Of a stretch of DNA of 64,000 nucleotides, positions 37,774-47,030 are shown one piece after another. The DNA comes from an uncultured Shimia sp. (GTDB taxonomy: Bacteria > Pseudomonadota > Alphaproteobacteria > Rhodobacterales > Rhodobacteraceae): contig NZ_CANMJE010000006.1 in assembly GCF_947498095.1 (NCBI RefSeq), forward strand, positions 62,001 through 126,000, read 5' to 3'. Position 1 is the first letter of the stretch, and each line of letters opens with the position of its first letter. The position numbers and the translations under genes are program-made. The notes under the pieces are model-generated. The model made no database searches. It saw only the letters and a list, made by a program, of their open reading frames with translations, and was not told the origin of the DNA.

Positions 37774-38976
37774 TTATGGCCTACGGGTGGCCTCGAGATT
37801 GATGGTGACGACCACCGCAAACTTGAGCGAGCTTTCATCTGGCATCGAGGCGCCGATGGCAAAGTCCCTGCGGTCCAGTGTTGTTTCTCCCTGCATCACC
37901 GCCTTGTCGCCATCGCGTGTCAGGGTAAAGGGCAGGATCACAGGGATGGTGACGCCTTTGAGGGTTAATGTGCCTTCGGCCACGAACCCTAACTCCACCG
38001 ACAGAATGTCTGCAACAAACGTCGCGGTTGGAAAGGCTGTCGCGTCGAGAAAATCTGCGCCAAGCGCTTGCTCCGACACAGACCCCAACGTGAGGGATCC
38101 AATTGCGATCTGAGTTGCGACGGTACCATGCTTGCCGTCGCGCGCGTCATCCTCAAAGGTAATGGCTGCCCGCCAGTCTGAGAACGATCCGGTGACGTCC
38201 GACCCAAACTGATGCACAGAGATTTCGAGCGTTCCCGATGTGACTTGCCAGTCCGAGGGGGCCGCCTCCAAGGTCGTGGTTGTATCCTGGCTCTGGTGAT
38301 GTTGCGAAAACTGACCAGAGAAGATGCCGCCCGTTATGACGGCCGCCCATACACCCAAAGCAACAACAAGGGGCAAGCGGCTCTTGGGTTCAGGGCTGGG
38401 TGTTGGCGCAGTGTGCTGCCCTGGTAGCATGCGTTGCAAAGTCTGGTCGCGGTCAATGACAAAGTGCTTCATGGCACCGCCAGCGTGGGCCAAAATGCTG
38501 CCTGCCAAAACCAGGATGAACAGAAAGTGCAATGATGCGGTCAACTCGGCCAAACTTTCAGATTTTGGAACGAAGGGCAGGGATTGCCCAAACGGCCACA
38601 AGATGGGGGCAAAACCTGTTGTGGCAGCGTGATGGAGCCATCCCGTCAGCGGGGCAAGAACCATCGAGCCATAAAGCAGCCAATGCGCGGTATGTGCAGC
38701 GGTGGCTTCAAGTCGGTGGTCGTTGTTCAGGAGTCCCGGCCTTGTTTGGGAGAAACTCCAGAAAATTCGCAAAAGAGCTACGAAAAACGCACTCAGACCA
38801 ACGGTTTTATGCAAAGAGAAGAGCCACGCTTTGCGTAAAATCTCTTCTCCGTCGCCCATCGCAGCCCATTGTGCGGTAAGCCCGAGCGCCAACGCCGTCA
38901 GGATCAAAAGGGCGGTGAGCCAGTGAAATGTCTTGGTGACGCTGCCATAGTCTCGCGTCGTGTTAGATAGAGGCAT
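37774..38976 (-). CDS. Cytochrome b561 / YceI fusion protein
   Basis: A 400-residue fusion. Residues about 1-185 are a four-helix cytochrome b561 (CybB-like) domain with haem-ligand His candidates in KTFHWLTALL, FSLHKTVGLS and SLHFLFILVLAGS; it would carry electrons across or within the inner membrane. A linker and a fifth hydrophobic segment (LPLVVALGVWAAVITGGIF, about 200-218) lead to a periplasmic YceI domain (about 240-400) with WRAAITFEDDARDG and FPTATFVADIL. The lipid-binding domain may present a quinone-like substrate to the haem domain; that is inference. Confidence 0.88.
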   Translation of the reverse strand: MPLSNTTRDYGSVTKTFHWLTALLILTALALGLTAQWAAMGDGEEILRKAWLFSLHKTVGLSAFFVALLRIFWSFSQTRPGLLNNDHRLEATAAHTAHWLLYGSMVLAPLTGWLHHAATTGFAPILWPFGQSLPFVPKSESLAELTASLHFLFILVLAGSILAHAGGAMKHFVIDRDQTLQRMLPGQHTAPTPSPEPKSRLPLVVALGVWAAVITGGIFSGQFSQHHQSQDTTTTLEAAPSDWQVTSGTLEISVHQFGSDVTGSFSDWRAAITFEDDARDGKHGTVATQIAIGSLTLGSVSEQALGADFLDATAFPTATFVADILSVELGFVAEGTLTLKGVTIPVILPFTLTRDGDKAVMQGETTLDRRDFAIGASMPDESSLKFAVVVTINLEATRRP

Positions 38977-39137
38977 GAAAGTCTCCGGGGTCTGTTCCTT
39001 TTCACCAAGTTAGGGCGAAACGGCTGTAACCAAAATGAATTTACACACACATGGCCTGTGCAGTTCTGCGCAAGGAGATTGCACAGGCTCGCGCGGCGAG
39101 GTATTCCGGCAGAAACACAAAACTATTGGGGGGCAGC

Positions 39138-40076
39138 ATGAGCCGCGCATTTGTATTTCCCGGGCAGGGTGCCCAAACCATCGGAATGGGCAAGGCTCTG
39201 GCCGAAGCCTATCCTGAGGCCAAAGCCGTTTTCGACGAGGTCGACGAAGCCCTGGGGGAAAGCCTGAGTTTGTTGATCTGGGACGGCGAGCAGGACCAAC
39301 TGACGCTGACGCAAAACGCGCAGCCTGCGCTGATGGCGACCTCGCTGGCGGCTATGCGCGCACTCGAGGCAGAAGGCGTCAGCATTGAAGCGGCCTCCTA
39401 CGTCGCAGGCCACTCATTGGGTGAGTATTCGGCGTTGGCGGCAGCAGGGGCGTTGAGCATTGCCGATACGGCCCGACTGCTAAGGATACGCGGTGAGGCG
39501 ATGCAAGCTGCGGTGCCCGTCGGGGTCGGCGCTATGGCCGCGTTGCTGGGATTGGACTTTGAAGCTGCAAAAAATGTTGCTGCTGCAGCGTCTGAAGGCG
39601 AAATTTGTCAGGCCGCAAATGACAACGATCCGGGCCAGGTTGTGGTTTCAGGCCACAAGGGCGCGGTAGAGCGTGCGGTTGAACTGGCCAAAGAGCATGG
39701 CGCAAAGCGCGCCGTACTGTTGCCGGTCAGCGCGCCTTTCCATTGCGCCTTGATGAAGCCTGCGGCCGAAGCCATGGCAGACGCTCTGGCGCAGGTTGAG
39801 ATGAACGCACCCAAGGTGCCGGTTGTTGCCAACGTGATTGCAGAGCCAGTCAGTGCATCGGACACGATCCGCGCCTTGTTGGTGGATCAGGTGACAGGAT
39901 CGGTGCGCTGGCGCGAATCGGTGATGTGGATGGCTGGCAACGGCGTGGATGAGATTTGGGAAATCGGTGCGGGCAAAGCGTTGTCGGGCATGATCCGCAG
40001 GATTGACCGGTCGATTGCCTGCCGCGCTGTCGGCACCCCTGATGATGTGAAAGCAGCGGCGGAAAGCCTGAGCTAA
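39138..40076 (+). CDS. fabD: Malonyl CoA-acyl carrier protein transacylase
   Basis: Loads malonyl groups onto ACP for fatty acid synthesis. The 312 residues have MSRAFVFPGQGAQTIGMG at the start, the nucleophile in GHSLGEYSAL (Ser about 93) and the catalytic His in SAPFHCALM. The in-frame extension upstream to 39051 lacks family similarity. GGGGGCAGC precedes the ATG. It is nine bases before fabG in the fab cluster. Confidence 0.96.
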   Translation: MSRAFVFPGQGAQTIGMGKALAEAYPEAKAVFDEVDEALGESLSLLIWDGEQDQLTLTQNAQPALMATSLAAMRALEAEGVSIEAASYVAGHSLGEYSALAAAGALSIADTARLLRIRGEAMQAAVPVGVGAMAALLGLDFEAAKNVAAAASEGEICQAANDNDPGQVVVSGHKGAVERAVELAKEHGAKRAVLLPVSAPFHCALMKPAAEAMADALAQVEMNAPKVPVVANVIAEPVSASDTIRALLVDQVTGSVRWRESVMWMAGNGVDEIWEIGAGKALSGMIRRIDRSIACRAVGTPDDVKAAAESLS

Positions 40077-40085
40077 GGAGCTAAT

Positions 40086-40823
40086 ATGTTTGATTTGACT
40101 GGAAAATGTGCGCTTGTCACCGGGGCCTCTGGAGGCATTGGTGGCGAGATTGCCAAAGCATTGCACGCGGCAGGCGCGACCGTAGGTCTGTCTGGGACAC
40201 GGGTTGAGCCGCTTGAAGCACTGGCCGCTGAGCTGGGCGAGCGCGCTCATGTTCTGCCATGTAACCTCAGTGATGCTGAGGCCGTCGATGCGCTTCCCAA
40301 GCAAGCGGCAGACGCGATGGGCAGCGTCGATATCCTTGTGAACAATGCTGGAATCACCCGTGACCAGATTTTCATGCGGATGTCGGATGATGAGTGGCAA
40401 AGTGTTCTGGATGTGAACCTGACCTCGACGATGCGTCTGTGCCGTGGCGTCATGCGCCCGATGATGAAGGCGCGTTGGGGGCGGATCATCAATATCTCGT
40501 CCATCGTGGGCGCCACCGGCAATCCCGGTCAGGCCAACTATGCCGCCTCTAAGGCGGGTATGGTGGGCTTGACCAAATCGATGGCCTACGAGGTTGCGAG
40601 CCGCGGCATCACCGCCAACGCCGTGGCACCGGGCTTTATTGCCACGGCCATGACTGACAAGCTTACTGATGATCAAAAGGGCAAAATCAACGCTCAGATC
40701 CCGGCCTCTCGCATGGGTGCACCGGAAGAGATCGCGGCAGCCGTGCTGTACCTTGCAAGCCCCGAAGCGGGCTATGTCACTGGCACCACCTTGCATGTGA
40801 ACGGTGGCATGGCCATGTTGTAA
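40086..40823 (+). CDS. fabG: 3-oxoacyl-ACP reductase
   Basis: NADPH-dependent reduction of 3-oxoacyl-ACP in the elongation cycle. A 245-residue SDR protein: TGASGGIGGEIAKAL cofactor loop, NNAGITRD, catalytic Ser (NISSIVG) and YAASKAG with Tyr/Lys. AAGGAG before the ATG. It follows fabD closely; a 249-base gap with no gene precedes acpP. Confidence 0.96.
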   Translation: MFDLTGKCALVTGASGGIGGEIAKALHAAGATVGLSGTRVEPLEALAAELGERAHVLPCNLSDAEAVDALPKQAADAMGSVDILVNNAGITRDQIFMRMSDDEWQSVLDVNLTSTMRLCRGVMRPMMKARWGRIINISSIVGATGNPGQANYAASKAGMVGLTKSMAYEVASRGITANAVAPGFIATAMTDKLTDDQKGKINAQIPASRMGAPEEIAAAVLYLASPEAGYVTGTTLHVNGGMAML

Positions 40824-41072
40824 GCCATCGTGATAGGGCCCAGTCTTGCGGCTCTGACCACGTTGGACCATTTGCCGCTTTGATGCGAAAGCGTTTGCCT
40901 TGGCAGGTGGATATGCTATAGGCGGCGAATATTTTCCGAGGGTGCCATATGGTTCCCACGATCTTCCGGGCAACCGGAGCCAAGAACCGCCCCTCGGGGC
41001 ACAAACCAATGCCTGCCTGTCACGGGTGGGTCATCACAGGGCCAAAGTGCCCATGACGAATGAGGAATTGAC

Positions 41073-41306
41073 ATGAGCGACGTCGCAGACCGCGTGAAAA
41101 AGATCGTTGTAGAGCACCTGGGTGTTGAAGAGGACAAGGTTGTTGAAAACGCCTCGTTCATCGACGATCTGGGCGCAGACAGCCTGGATACCGTGGAGCT
41201 GGTTATGGCTTTCGAAGAAGAGTTCGGCATCGAGATCCCCGATGACGCCGCCGAGACCATCCAGACCTTTGGCGACGCAGTGAAGTTCATCACTGAAGCT
41301 TCCTGA
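41073..41306 (+). CDS. acpP: Acyl carrier protein
   Basis: Carrier of acyl intermediates, 77 residues, very acidic. The phosphopantetheine Ser is in [17 protein letters not shown] (about residue 37). GAGGAATTG precedes the ATG. Highly expressed in most bacteria; here it has its own upstream region of 249 bases and its own terminator, so it is probably transcribed separately from fabDG as well. Confidence 0.97.
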   Translation: MSDVADRVKKIVVEHLGVEEDKVVENASFIDDLGADSLDTVELVMAFEEEFGIEIPDDAAETIQTFGDAVKFITEAS

Positions 41307-41329
41307 GTTTAGACGCCTTAACAGCGTTG

Positions 41330-41363
41330 AAAGGGCCTCTGCCAACCGGCAGGGGCCTTTTTC
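41330..41363 (+). terminator. Intrinsic terminator of acpP
   Basis: Stem GCCTCTGCC/GGCAGGGGC (one wobble) with an AACC loop, extended by an A/T-rich base and followed by TTTTTCG. Confidence 0.88.
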
Positions 41364-41502
41364 GTTGCAAAGAAGCACCCTCAAGACAGAATTGCCGGAT
41401 TCGAACCGTGTTTTGCCGATTTGGTGATATCTCGCGCTGATGATAGGCTTTCAAGCTTCCCCGGACGGTTTCACAGCGGACCGGATTTGCTTGGAGGGCA
41501 TC

Positions 41503-42246
41503 ATGATCGTTTATCCGACTATCGAACTGCAGGGAGGCAAGTGCGTCTCCCTGACTCGCGGCCGCTTTGAAGAGCCGTCGATTTGGCACGTGGACCCGGT
41601 TGAGACGGCGCAGAGCTATGCCAGCGCTGGGGCTACGTTCATTCACGTGACCGACTTGGACGCAGTTGTGGGCGCAGGCAACAATGATGAGCTGATCGAA
41701 AAAATTGTCCAAAGTGCCGGCAGTTCAATTCAGCTGGGTGGCGGGTTTCGGACGCGGCAGCGGATTGAAGAGTGGATCGACAAGGGGGCTGGCCGCGTGG
41801 TCATTGGCACTTTGGCGGTTCAGGACCCGAGCACGGTTCAGGACCTGGCCACGCGATATCCTGATCAGATTGTTCTGGCTGTGGATGTGTATCAGGGCAA
41901 GCTGATGACCGAAGGCTGGCGCAATGCCGGGGCTATGGAACCGGCGGATTTCGTACGCGCCTATGATAATGCGCCTCTGGCTGGTGTGATCGTCACCGAC
42001 ATTGACGCCGATATCGGCGATCAAGAGGGCCAGTTGGGTGTAATCTCGGGCGTTGCAGAAGCCACCCGCCATCCCGTGATTGCGCGCGGAACTGTTCGGA
42101 CTTTGGATGACATCTCGCGCCTGAAGTATGTGGCCAACATCAGTGGCACACTGGTTGGACGCGCGTTGCACTCAAAAGACGTGGATTTGGCCGAAGCACT
42201 GGATGTGGCGCAACCTGTCCCAGAACCCAAAGCCAGCTTTCAGTAA
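41503..42246 (+). CDS. Divergent HisA paralogue (TIM barrel)
   Basis: A 247-residue protein of the HisA/HisF phosphoribosyl-isomerase TIM-barrel family. The general HisA look is clear (QGGKCVSLTRG, IQLGGGFR, VVIGTLAV, LAVDVYQGKLMTEGW). Three catalytic or ligand features deviate: the N-terminal catalytic Asp is Glu (PTIEL instead of PAIDL), the RDGT loop after TDI is ADIG, and the C-terminal phosphate-binding GGV is GTV. TTGGAGGGC precedes the ATG at 41503. It stands between acpP and fabF, away from any his gene, and has its own terminator. Probably not the histidine-pathway isomerase; true role unknown. Confidence 0.78.
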   Translation: MIVYPTIELQGGKCVSLTRGRFEEPSIWHVDPVETAQSYASAGATFIHVTDLDAVVGAGNNDELIEKIVQSAGSSIQLGGGFRTRQRIEEWIDKGAGRVVIGTLAVQDPSTVQDLATRYPDQIVLAVDVYQGKLMTEGWRNAGAMEPADFVRAYDNAPLAGVIVTDIDADIGDQEGQLGVISGVAEATRHPVIARGTVRTLDDISRLKYVANISGTLVGRALHSKDVDLAEALDVAQPVPEPKASFQ

Positions 42247-42267
42247 AGCCTGGACCATCAAGTTTTT

Positions 42268-42304
42268 ACGGCGCCTGACACTTGGTTCGGCGCCGTTTCT
42301 TTTG
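42268..42304 (+). terminator. Terminator after the HisA paralogue
   Basis: Perfect eight-base-pair stem ACGGCGCC/GGCGCCGT with a thirteen-base loop, followed by TTCTTTTGG. Confidence 0.78.
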
Positions 42305-42394
42305 GAGGATGCTTGCCGATGGGGTTTGTCCCTCTTGCCCCTTGGGGTCAAGGCACGGTAATAGCGTTCAAGATATTGAGGAAAGGGCAGCAAT

Positions 42395-43654
42395 ATGCGT
42401 CGTGTCGTTGTTACTGGGCTTGGTCTGGTCACCCCGTTGGCTTGCGGAGTTGAAGAAAGCTGGTCGCGAATTCTGGATGGTCAATCCGGAGCTGGCCCGA
42501 TCACGCGGTTCAATCCAGAGCGTGTGACCACGAAGTACGCCTGCGAAGTCCCTTATGGGGATGGCACGGATGGCACGTTCAACTCGGACGACTGGATGTT
42601 GCCGAAAGAGCGCCGCAAGGTAGATGACTTTATTCTTTACGGTATTGCCGCTGCCACCCAAGCAGTTGAAGATTCCGGTTGGAAGCCCGAAGACAACGAG
42701 TCGCTTGAGCGCACTGGCGTCATGATCGGCTCCGGCATCGGTGGGCTGCAATCCATTGAACAGACAACACTTTTGATGGCTGAACGCGGCCCGCGTCGTG
42801 TGTCGCCGTTCTTTATTCCCGGTGCGCTGATCAACCTGATCTCGGGTCAGGTGGGCATTCAGTATGGCTTTAAAGGGCCAAACCATGCGGTTGTGACGGC
42901 CTGTTCAACTGGCGCCCATGCGATTGGTGATGCCGCGCGTCTTATCATGTTTGGCGATGCGGATGTGATGGTTGCAGGTGGCGCCGAGGCAGCGATCTGC
43001 GAGATTGGTATTGCCGGCTTTAACGCCTGCAAGGCGTTGTCGACCTCGCGCGAAGAAGATCCAAAATCTGCAAGCCGCCCTTATGATGCGGACCGTGACG
43101 GGTTTGTCATGGGTGAAGGAGCTGGCGTCGTGGTGCTGGAAGAGTATGAACACGCCGTCGCACGCGGCGCCAAGATATACGCCGAAGTACTGGGGTATGG
43201 CCTGTCTGGTGACGCCTATCACATCACTGCACCATCCGAAGACGGGGAGGGGGGTGAACGCTCGATGCGGGCAGCCCTGAAGAATGCTGGGCTTGAGCCG
43301 AAGGACGTGGACTATATCAATGCACACGGCACCTCGACGATGGCAGATGTCATTGAACTGGGTGCGGTTGAGCGCATGATGGGCGACGCTGCCGGTAAGG
43401 TGACGATGTCGTCGACCAAATCTATGACCGGCCACCTTTTGGGCGCCGCTGGCGCGATTGAGGCCATCTTCTCGATCCTGGCCATTCGCGATCAGGTGGC
43501 TCCTCCGACGATCAATCTGGACACGCCGGCCATTGAGACGCCGGTTGATCTGGCGCCAAATGCTAAAGTTGAACGCGAGATCAACGTCGCCCTGTCGAAC
43601 TCGTTCGGGTTCGGCGGCACCAATGCTTCGGTGATCTTTGGAAAGGTCAGCTGA
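42395..43654 (+). CDS. fabF: 3-oxoacyl-ACP synthase II
   Basis: Condensing enzyme for fatty acid elongation. The 419 residues carry the Cys-His-His triad: VTACSTGAHAIG, INAHGTSTMAD and MTGHLLGAAGA; the C-terminus SNSFGFGGTNASVIFGK is typical. AAAGGGCAGC precedes the ATG. The stop codon overlaps the mltG start by one base (TGATG), so the two are translationally coupled. Confidence 0.96.
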   Translation: MRRVVVTGLGLVTPLACGVEESWSRILDGQSGAGPITRFNPERVTTKYACEVPYGDGTDGTFNSDDWMLPKERRKVDDFILYGIAAATQAVEDSGWKPEDNESLERTGVMIGSGIGGLQSIEQTTLLMAERGPRRVSPFFIPGALINLISGQVGIQYGFKGPNHAVVTACSTGAHAIGDAARLIMFGDADVMVAGGAEAAICEIGIAGFNACKALSTSREEDPKSASRPYDADRDGFVMGEGAGVVVLEEYEHAVARGAKIYAEVLGYGLSGDAYHITAPSEDGEGGERSMRAALKNAGLEPKDVDYINAHGTSTMADVIELGAVERMMGDAAGKVTMSSTKSMTGHLLGAAGAIEAIFSILAIRDQVAPPTINLDTPAIETPVDLAPNAKVEREINVALSNSFGFGGTNASVIFGKVS

Positions 43655-44805
43655 TGTGGCGGCATATCGCCTCGAACGCGATCACGCTCTTGATCGTGAT
43701 CATCTTCCTGTTGGGAGGCGTGGTTCTCTGGGGGCAGGCGCAATACCGCGCTGAAGGCCCATTAGAGAATGCAATCTGCCTGCAGGTTGAGCGCGGATCG
43801 AACATGAGCCGTGTTTCAGAACGTCTTGAAAAACAAGGCGCAATCTCGAATGGGTCCATCTTTCGAATTGGTACGGAATATGCCGAAAAGGCTGACAAGC
43901 TCAAGGCTGGGTCGTTCCTTGTGCCTCCGGGCGCCACAATGGAAGAGATCGCAGATATCGTGACTCGCGGTGGCGCGAGCACTTGCGGCACGGAAATTGT
44001 CTATCGTGTTGGTGTGACCCGCCAAGGCGTGCAAGTGCGCGAGCTGGATCCTGAAACCAAACGCTTTGTGGAGGTCGCAGCGTTCAACCCGGCCGAAGAC
44101 GAGATTCCTGACGTTTTTACGCAAATCCGACAGCAACCAGACACACGCTATCGCATCTCGGTGGCCGAAGGTGTGACCAGCTGGCAAGTTGTTGATGCTT
44201 TGAAAAACATCGATCTGTTGTCGGGTGAAGTTGCGGTGCCGGAAGAGGGATCATTGGCGCCAGATAGCTACGAAGTTCGGGCCGGAGATGCGCGAACGGA
44301 CGTGCTGCAACAGATGATAGATGCCCAGACGGTCTTGGTGGACGCTGCGTGGGAATCGCGCGCCGAAGACACACCCCTGAAGACCAAAGAAGAAATGGTG
44401 ATCCTGGCTTCGATTATCGAGAAAGAGACAGGCGTTCCTGAAGAACGTCGGCAAGTGGCCAGTGTCTTTACCAACCGTCTTGAGCGGGGCATGAAATTAC
44501 AGACCGACCCGACAGTGATCTACGGCATCACCAAAGGTGAGGGGGTTCTTGGGCGCGGCTTGCGTCAAAGTGAGCTGCGTGGCGAAACACCTTGGAATAC
44601 CTACGTAATTTTTGGCCTTCCACCCACACCGATTGCGAACCCAGGACGCGCCAGCCTTGAGGCGGCCGTAAATCCCGACGCAACCGATTACATCTTTTTT
44701 GTCGCGGATGGCACCGGCGGCCATGCCTTTGCAGTGACGCTGGCCGAGCACAATGCGAACGTCAAAAAGTGGCGGCAAATTGAGGCGGAACGCGCGAACC
44801 AGTAG
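43654..44805 (+). CDS. mltG: Endolytic transglycosylase MltG
   Basis: Membrane-anchored enzyme that cuts nascent peptidoglycan strands. The 383 residues comprise one N-terminal membrane helix (about 9-26), a LysM-like periplasmic region (CLQVERGSNMSRVSERLEKQGAI area) and the YceG domain with catalytic Glu in LASIIEKETGVPEERRQVA and LQTDPTVIYG. It is coupled to fabF by overlapping start and stop codons and followed by a terminator. Confidence 0.94.
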   Translation: MWRHIASNAITLLIVIIFLLGGVVLWGQAQYRAEGPLENAICLQVERGSNMSRVSERLEKQGAISNGSIFRIGTEYAEKADKLKAGSFLVPPGATMEEIADIVTRGGASTCGTEIVYRVGVTRQGVQVRELDPETKRFVEVAAFNPAEDEIPDVFTQIRQQPDTRYRISVAEGVTSWQVVDALKNIDLLSGEVAVPEEGSLAPDSYEVRAGDARTDVLQQMIDAQTVLVDAAWESRAEDTPLKTKEEMVILASIIEKETGVPEERRQVASVFTNRLERGMKLQTDPTVIYGITKGEGVLGRGLRQSELRGETPWNTYVIFGLPPTPIANPGRASLEAAVNPDATDYIFFVADGTGGHAFAVTLAEHNANVKKWRQIEAERANQ

Positions 44806-44828
44806 CCGGTTCATACCAACAACCAGTT

Positions 44829-44867
44829 TAAAACCCCGTGTCCCGTTTGGGATGCGGGGTTTTTTCT
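44829..44867 (+). terminator. Intrinsic terminator of fabF-mltG
   Basis: Stem AACCCCG/CGGGGTT, a two-base internal loop, then TCCC/GGGA with a four-base loop; followed by six T residues. Confidence 0.87.
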
Positions 44868-45011
44868 TGTGCGCTGTCTTTAGTCCGCGTCGGGTGACCG
44901 TGCGGTGGCTTAAGCTGGTGGTGATACCTTGAGGGCAATCTGTAATAGCCAGACGGGGCAAGTCCCCGGCTCTTTGCGGAGGGCATCACGCAGGAGAGGC
45001 AAGGACCATAG

Positions 45012-45362
45012 ATGAGCAAATTCACAGCGCCCACGGGCGAGTCGCCACTTGATCAGGATGTGGCGGAGGTGAGGCGCCTGTTGCGAAGCATGAGGGTCGC
45101 GTTGGCCGAGTTGCGCGACCGGTTGGAACAGGACGAAACATCCGTTGGTGGACAGTTGGGCAAGGTTCTGACGGAACTGCGCCACATGATCCGCACAACG
45201 ATGGACACGGAGAGCAGATTTGAAGAGCGCCGAAAACAAAAAGCCGGAATCGTCCACGAGTACAGGCTCGACCTTGACGCAGCACGGGCTACGATCCAGT
45301 GCCGCCTGGTTAGCTTGCGCAACGCAAGAAACTCAGATGTCGTTTCTGGACAGTCTGAATGA
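45012..45362 (+). CDS. GTA ORFg1-like protein (small terminase-type)
   Basis: A 116-residue charged, helical protein (RRLLRSMRVALAELRDRLEQ and following helices). Its position directly before a GTA terminase start, with a 26-base overlap, and its size identify it as the ORFg1 equivalent of the Rhodobacter-type gene transfer agent; ORFg1 of R. capsulatus has been assigned as the small terminase. The frame is intact. With the downstream genes destroyed, it cannot serve packaging here and may be on its way to loss. Whether it is still expressed is unknown. Confidence 0.75.
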   Translation: MSKFTAPTGESPLDQDVAEVRRLLRSMRVALAELRDRLEQDETSVGGQLGKVLTELRHMIRTTMDTESRFEERRKQKAGIVHEYRLDLDAARATIQCRLVSLRNARNSDVVSGQSE

Positions 45363-45514
45363 AGGTGAGTTGTTGGCTTTGCCCTACCTGTTCGAATTCT
45401 GGGCTTTTGACCACCAGCTTCCGCCGGAAGGGGATTGGAAAACCTGGGTCATTCTTGGGGGGCGCGGGGCGGGCAAGACCCGTGCCGGGGCCGAGTGGGT
45501 CCGCGCAAATATTT
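45337..45514 (+). pseudogene. GTA ORFg2 (large terminase) remnant, first ~57 codons
   Basis: The frame starts ATG at 45337 and encodes the family-typical N-terminus ALPYLFEFWAFDHQLPP, the Walker A region WVILGGRGAGKTRAGAEWVRA, and then stops resembling terminase after residue 57. The intact protein would continue for several hundred residues with Walker B and nuclease domains. From about base 45515 the sequence matches ORFg15 in a different frame. So a single deletion removed the rest of the terminase and everything up to ORFg15. The frame itself runs on to a stop at 45658-45660. Confidence 0.82.
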
Positions 45515-47025
45515 GGCCGCGTGCGCATTGCCGGGCATGTGATCTCGGCCATAGAGTTGACCGAGTCCAGACGCCCCTTCAGTGGGGCAAAGGGGGGGCG
45601 CTGCAAACCAAGACAACCGAGTACAGTTACTATGCATCTCTAACCATTGTGCGGGGATAATGCCAAGTGACCAGTGTTGGCAAGATTTGGGCCGATGGTG
45701 TCAATACCACGCCAAATGTCCTAAACATGTGGGGCTATCAGGGCACCACCGGTCAACAAGTTAATCCCTTGATGGAAGTCGGCGAGGGCGCAAGCATCGT
45801 GCTAACCTGTATTAGCACGGCACGTGGTAGTGAAGCACTTGAAACTGGCATGGTTTGGCAGTTGCATACCTCAGTTTACCTTTTAGGCTTGCCAGTTATT
45901 GTCCATTGCGCAGGAAGGTGTGGACAGGGACCCGATTAAAAAAGTTTGTCCAAGCGGATGGGGACTTCGACGTTTTGACAGAAGAGTCCGTATTGCCAGA
46001 CGAGGCAACGCATGGTGTATCTTCCACGGAATTGCTTTTTGTCATGAAGCGGGTCGAAGTACGACAGGTGGCGGAACGCTTGCTGACCGAGGCCCGTGTT
46101 GCCTCTGTTTCTGGATCTGCCTTTGCTGACCGGGAACGAAGACCCGGTTGCTCCGCATCTAGCACTGACGGCCAAACCCTGGCCGGGGACGGTTGCGGTC
46201 TACGACTCGACCACAGATGACAACTATGGCCTGAACAGCACCCTGAGCCAGCGGGCCGTAATCGGGGCGACGCAATCCCCACTTGCGGCTGCGCCCGCCG
46301 GTCTGATTGATCGCGGAGATGCCTTGCAGGTCAAACTGATCTCAGGCGCGCTCGAGAGCATTAGCCATGACGGTCTGTTGGCGGGTGGTAACCTTGCCAT
46401 GATCGGAGATGGCAGTTCCGGGAACTGGGAAGTGTTTCAGTTTGAGCAGGCCGAATTGATCGCACCAGACACCTGGTGGCTAAGTCGTCGTTTGCGCGGC
46501 CAACTTGGGTCGGACGCTCTGATGCCACCCATTTGGCCCACCGGGTCATATGTGGTTTTGTTTGGTGAAGAGGTCACGCAGATCACCCTGGCCAGCACTC
46601 TGCGCAACGTGGCGCGCCACTATCGCATCGGGCCTGCCCAGAGGGGGTATGATGATCCTTCTTATGAGCATCGCATAGAGGCCTTTTCAGGTAATGGGCT
46701 ACGGCCTTACAGCCCTTGCCATCTGAGGGCTTCGACAGATGCTGCTGGCGCGCTGGCAATCAATTGGGTGCGCCGGACCCGAATTGACGGAGACAGTTGG
46801 GATTTGTTTGAGGTGCCATTGGGGGAAGACACTGAAAGCTACCATTTACGCGTGGTGCAGGGCGGGGCGGTCTTGCGAGAAACCACTGTTGGGGAGCCGG
46901 CATGGGTCTACGGCGCCTCAGAGCAGGTGGCGGACGGTATCAGCGGCGCTTTTGACATAGAGGTTGCCCAGGTATCGGCGCGCTACGGGCCGGGGTTGTA
47001 CGCCACGCTGACAGTGGAGGGGTGA
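45515..47025 (+). pseudogene. GTA ORFg15 (tail tip/host-specificity) remnant
   Basis: Pieces of the large GTA tail protein in different frames: GRVRIAGHVISAIELTESRR (from 45515), then TKTTEYSYYASLTIV (about 45615-45657), then SVGKIWADGV ... GYQGTTGQQVNPLMEV (about 45667-45790), then FVQADGDFDVL ... VEVRQVAERLLTEARVA (about 45942-46110), and a long open C-terminal part from LPLFLDLPLLTGNEDP (46096) to the stop at 47025. Frameshifts and small deletions separate the pieces. The C-terminal 300 residues are uninterrupted, but no start or ribosome site suggests translation. Matches are from memory of the family, not a search. Confidence 0.78.
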
Positions 47026-47030
47026 GGCGA

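Noticed and set aside
45855-46220. Open frames in the GTA region taken as separate genes
   Set aside because: Their translations contain parts of the ORFg15 protein in the wrong frame order; they are pieces of a pseudogene.
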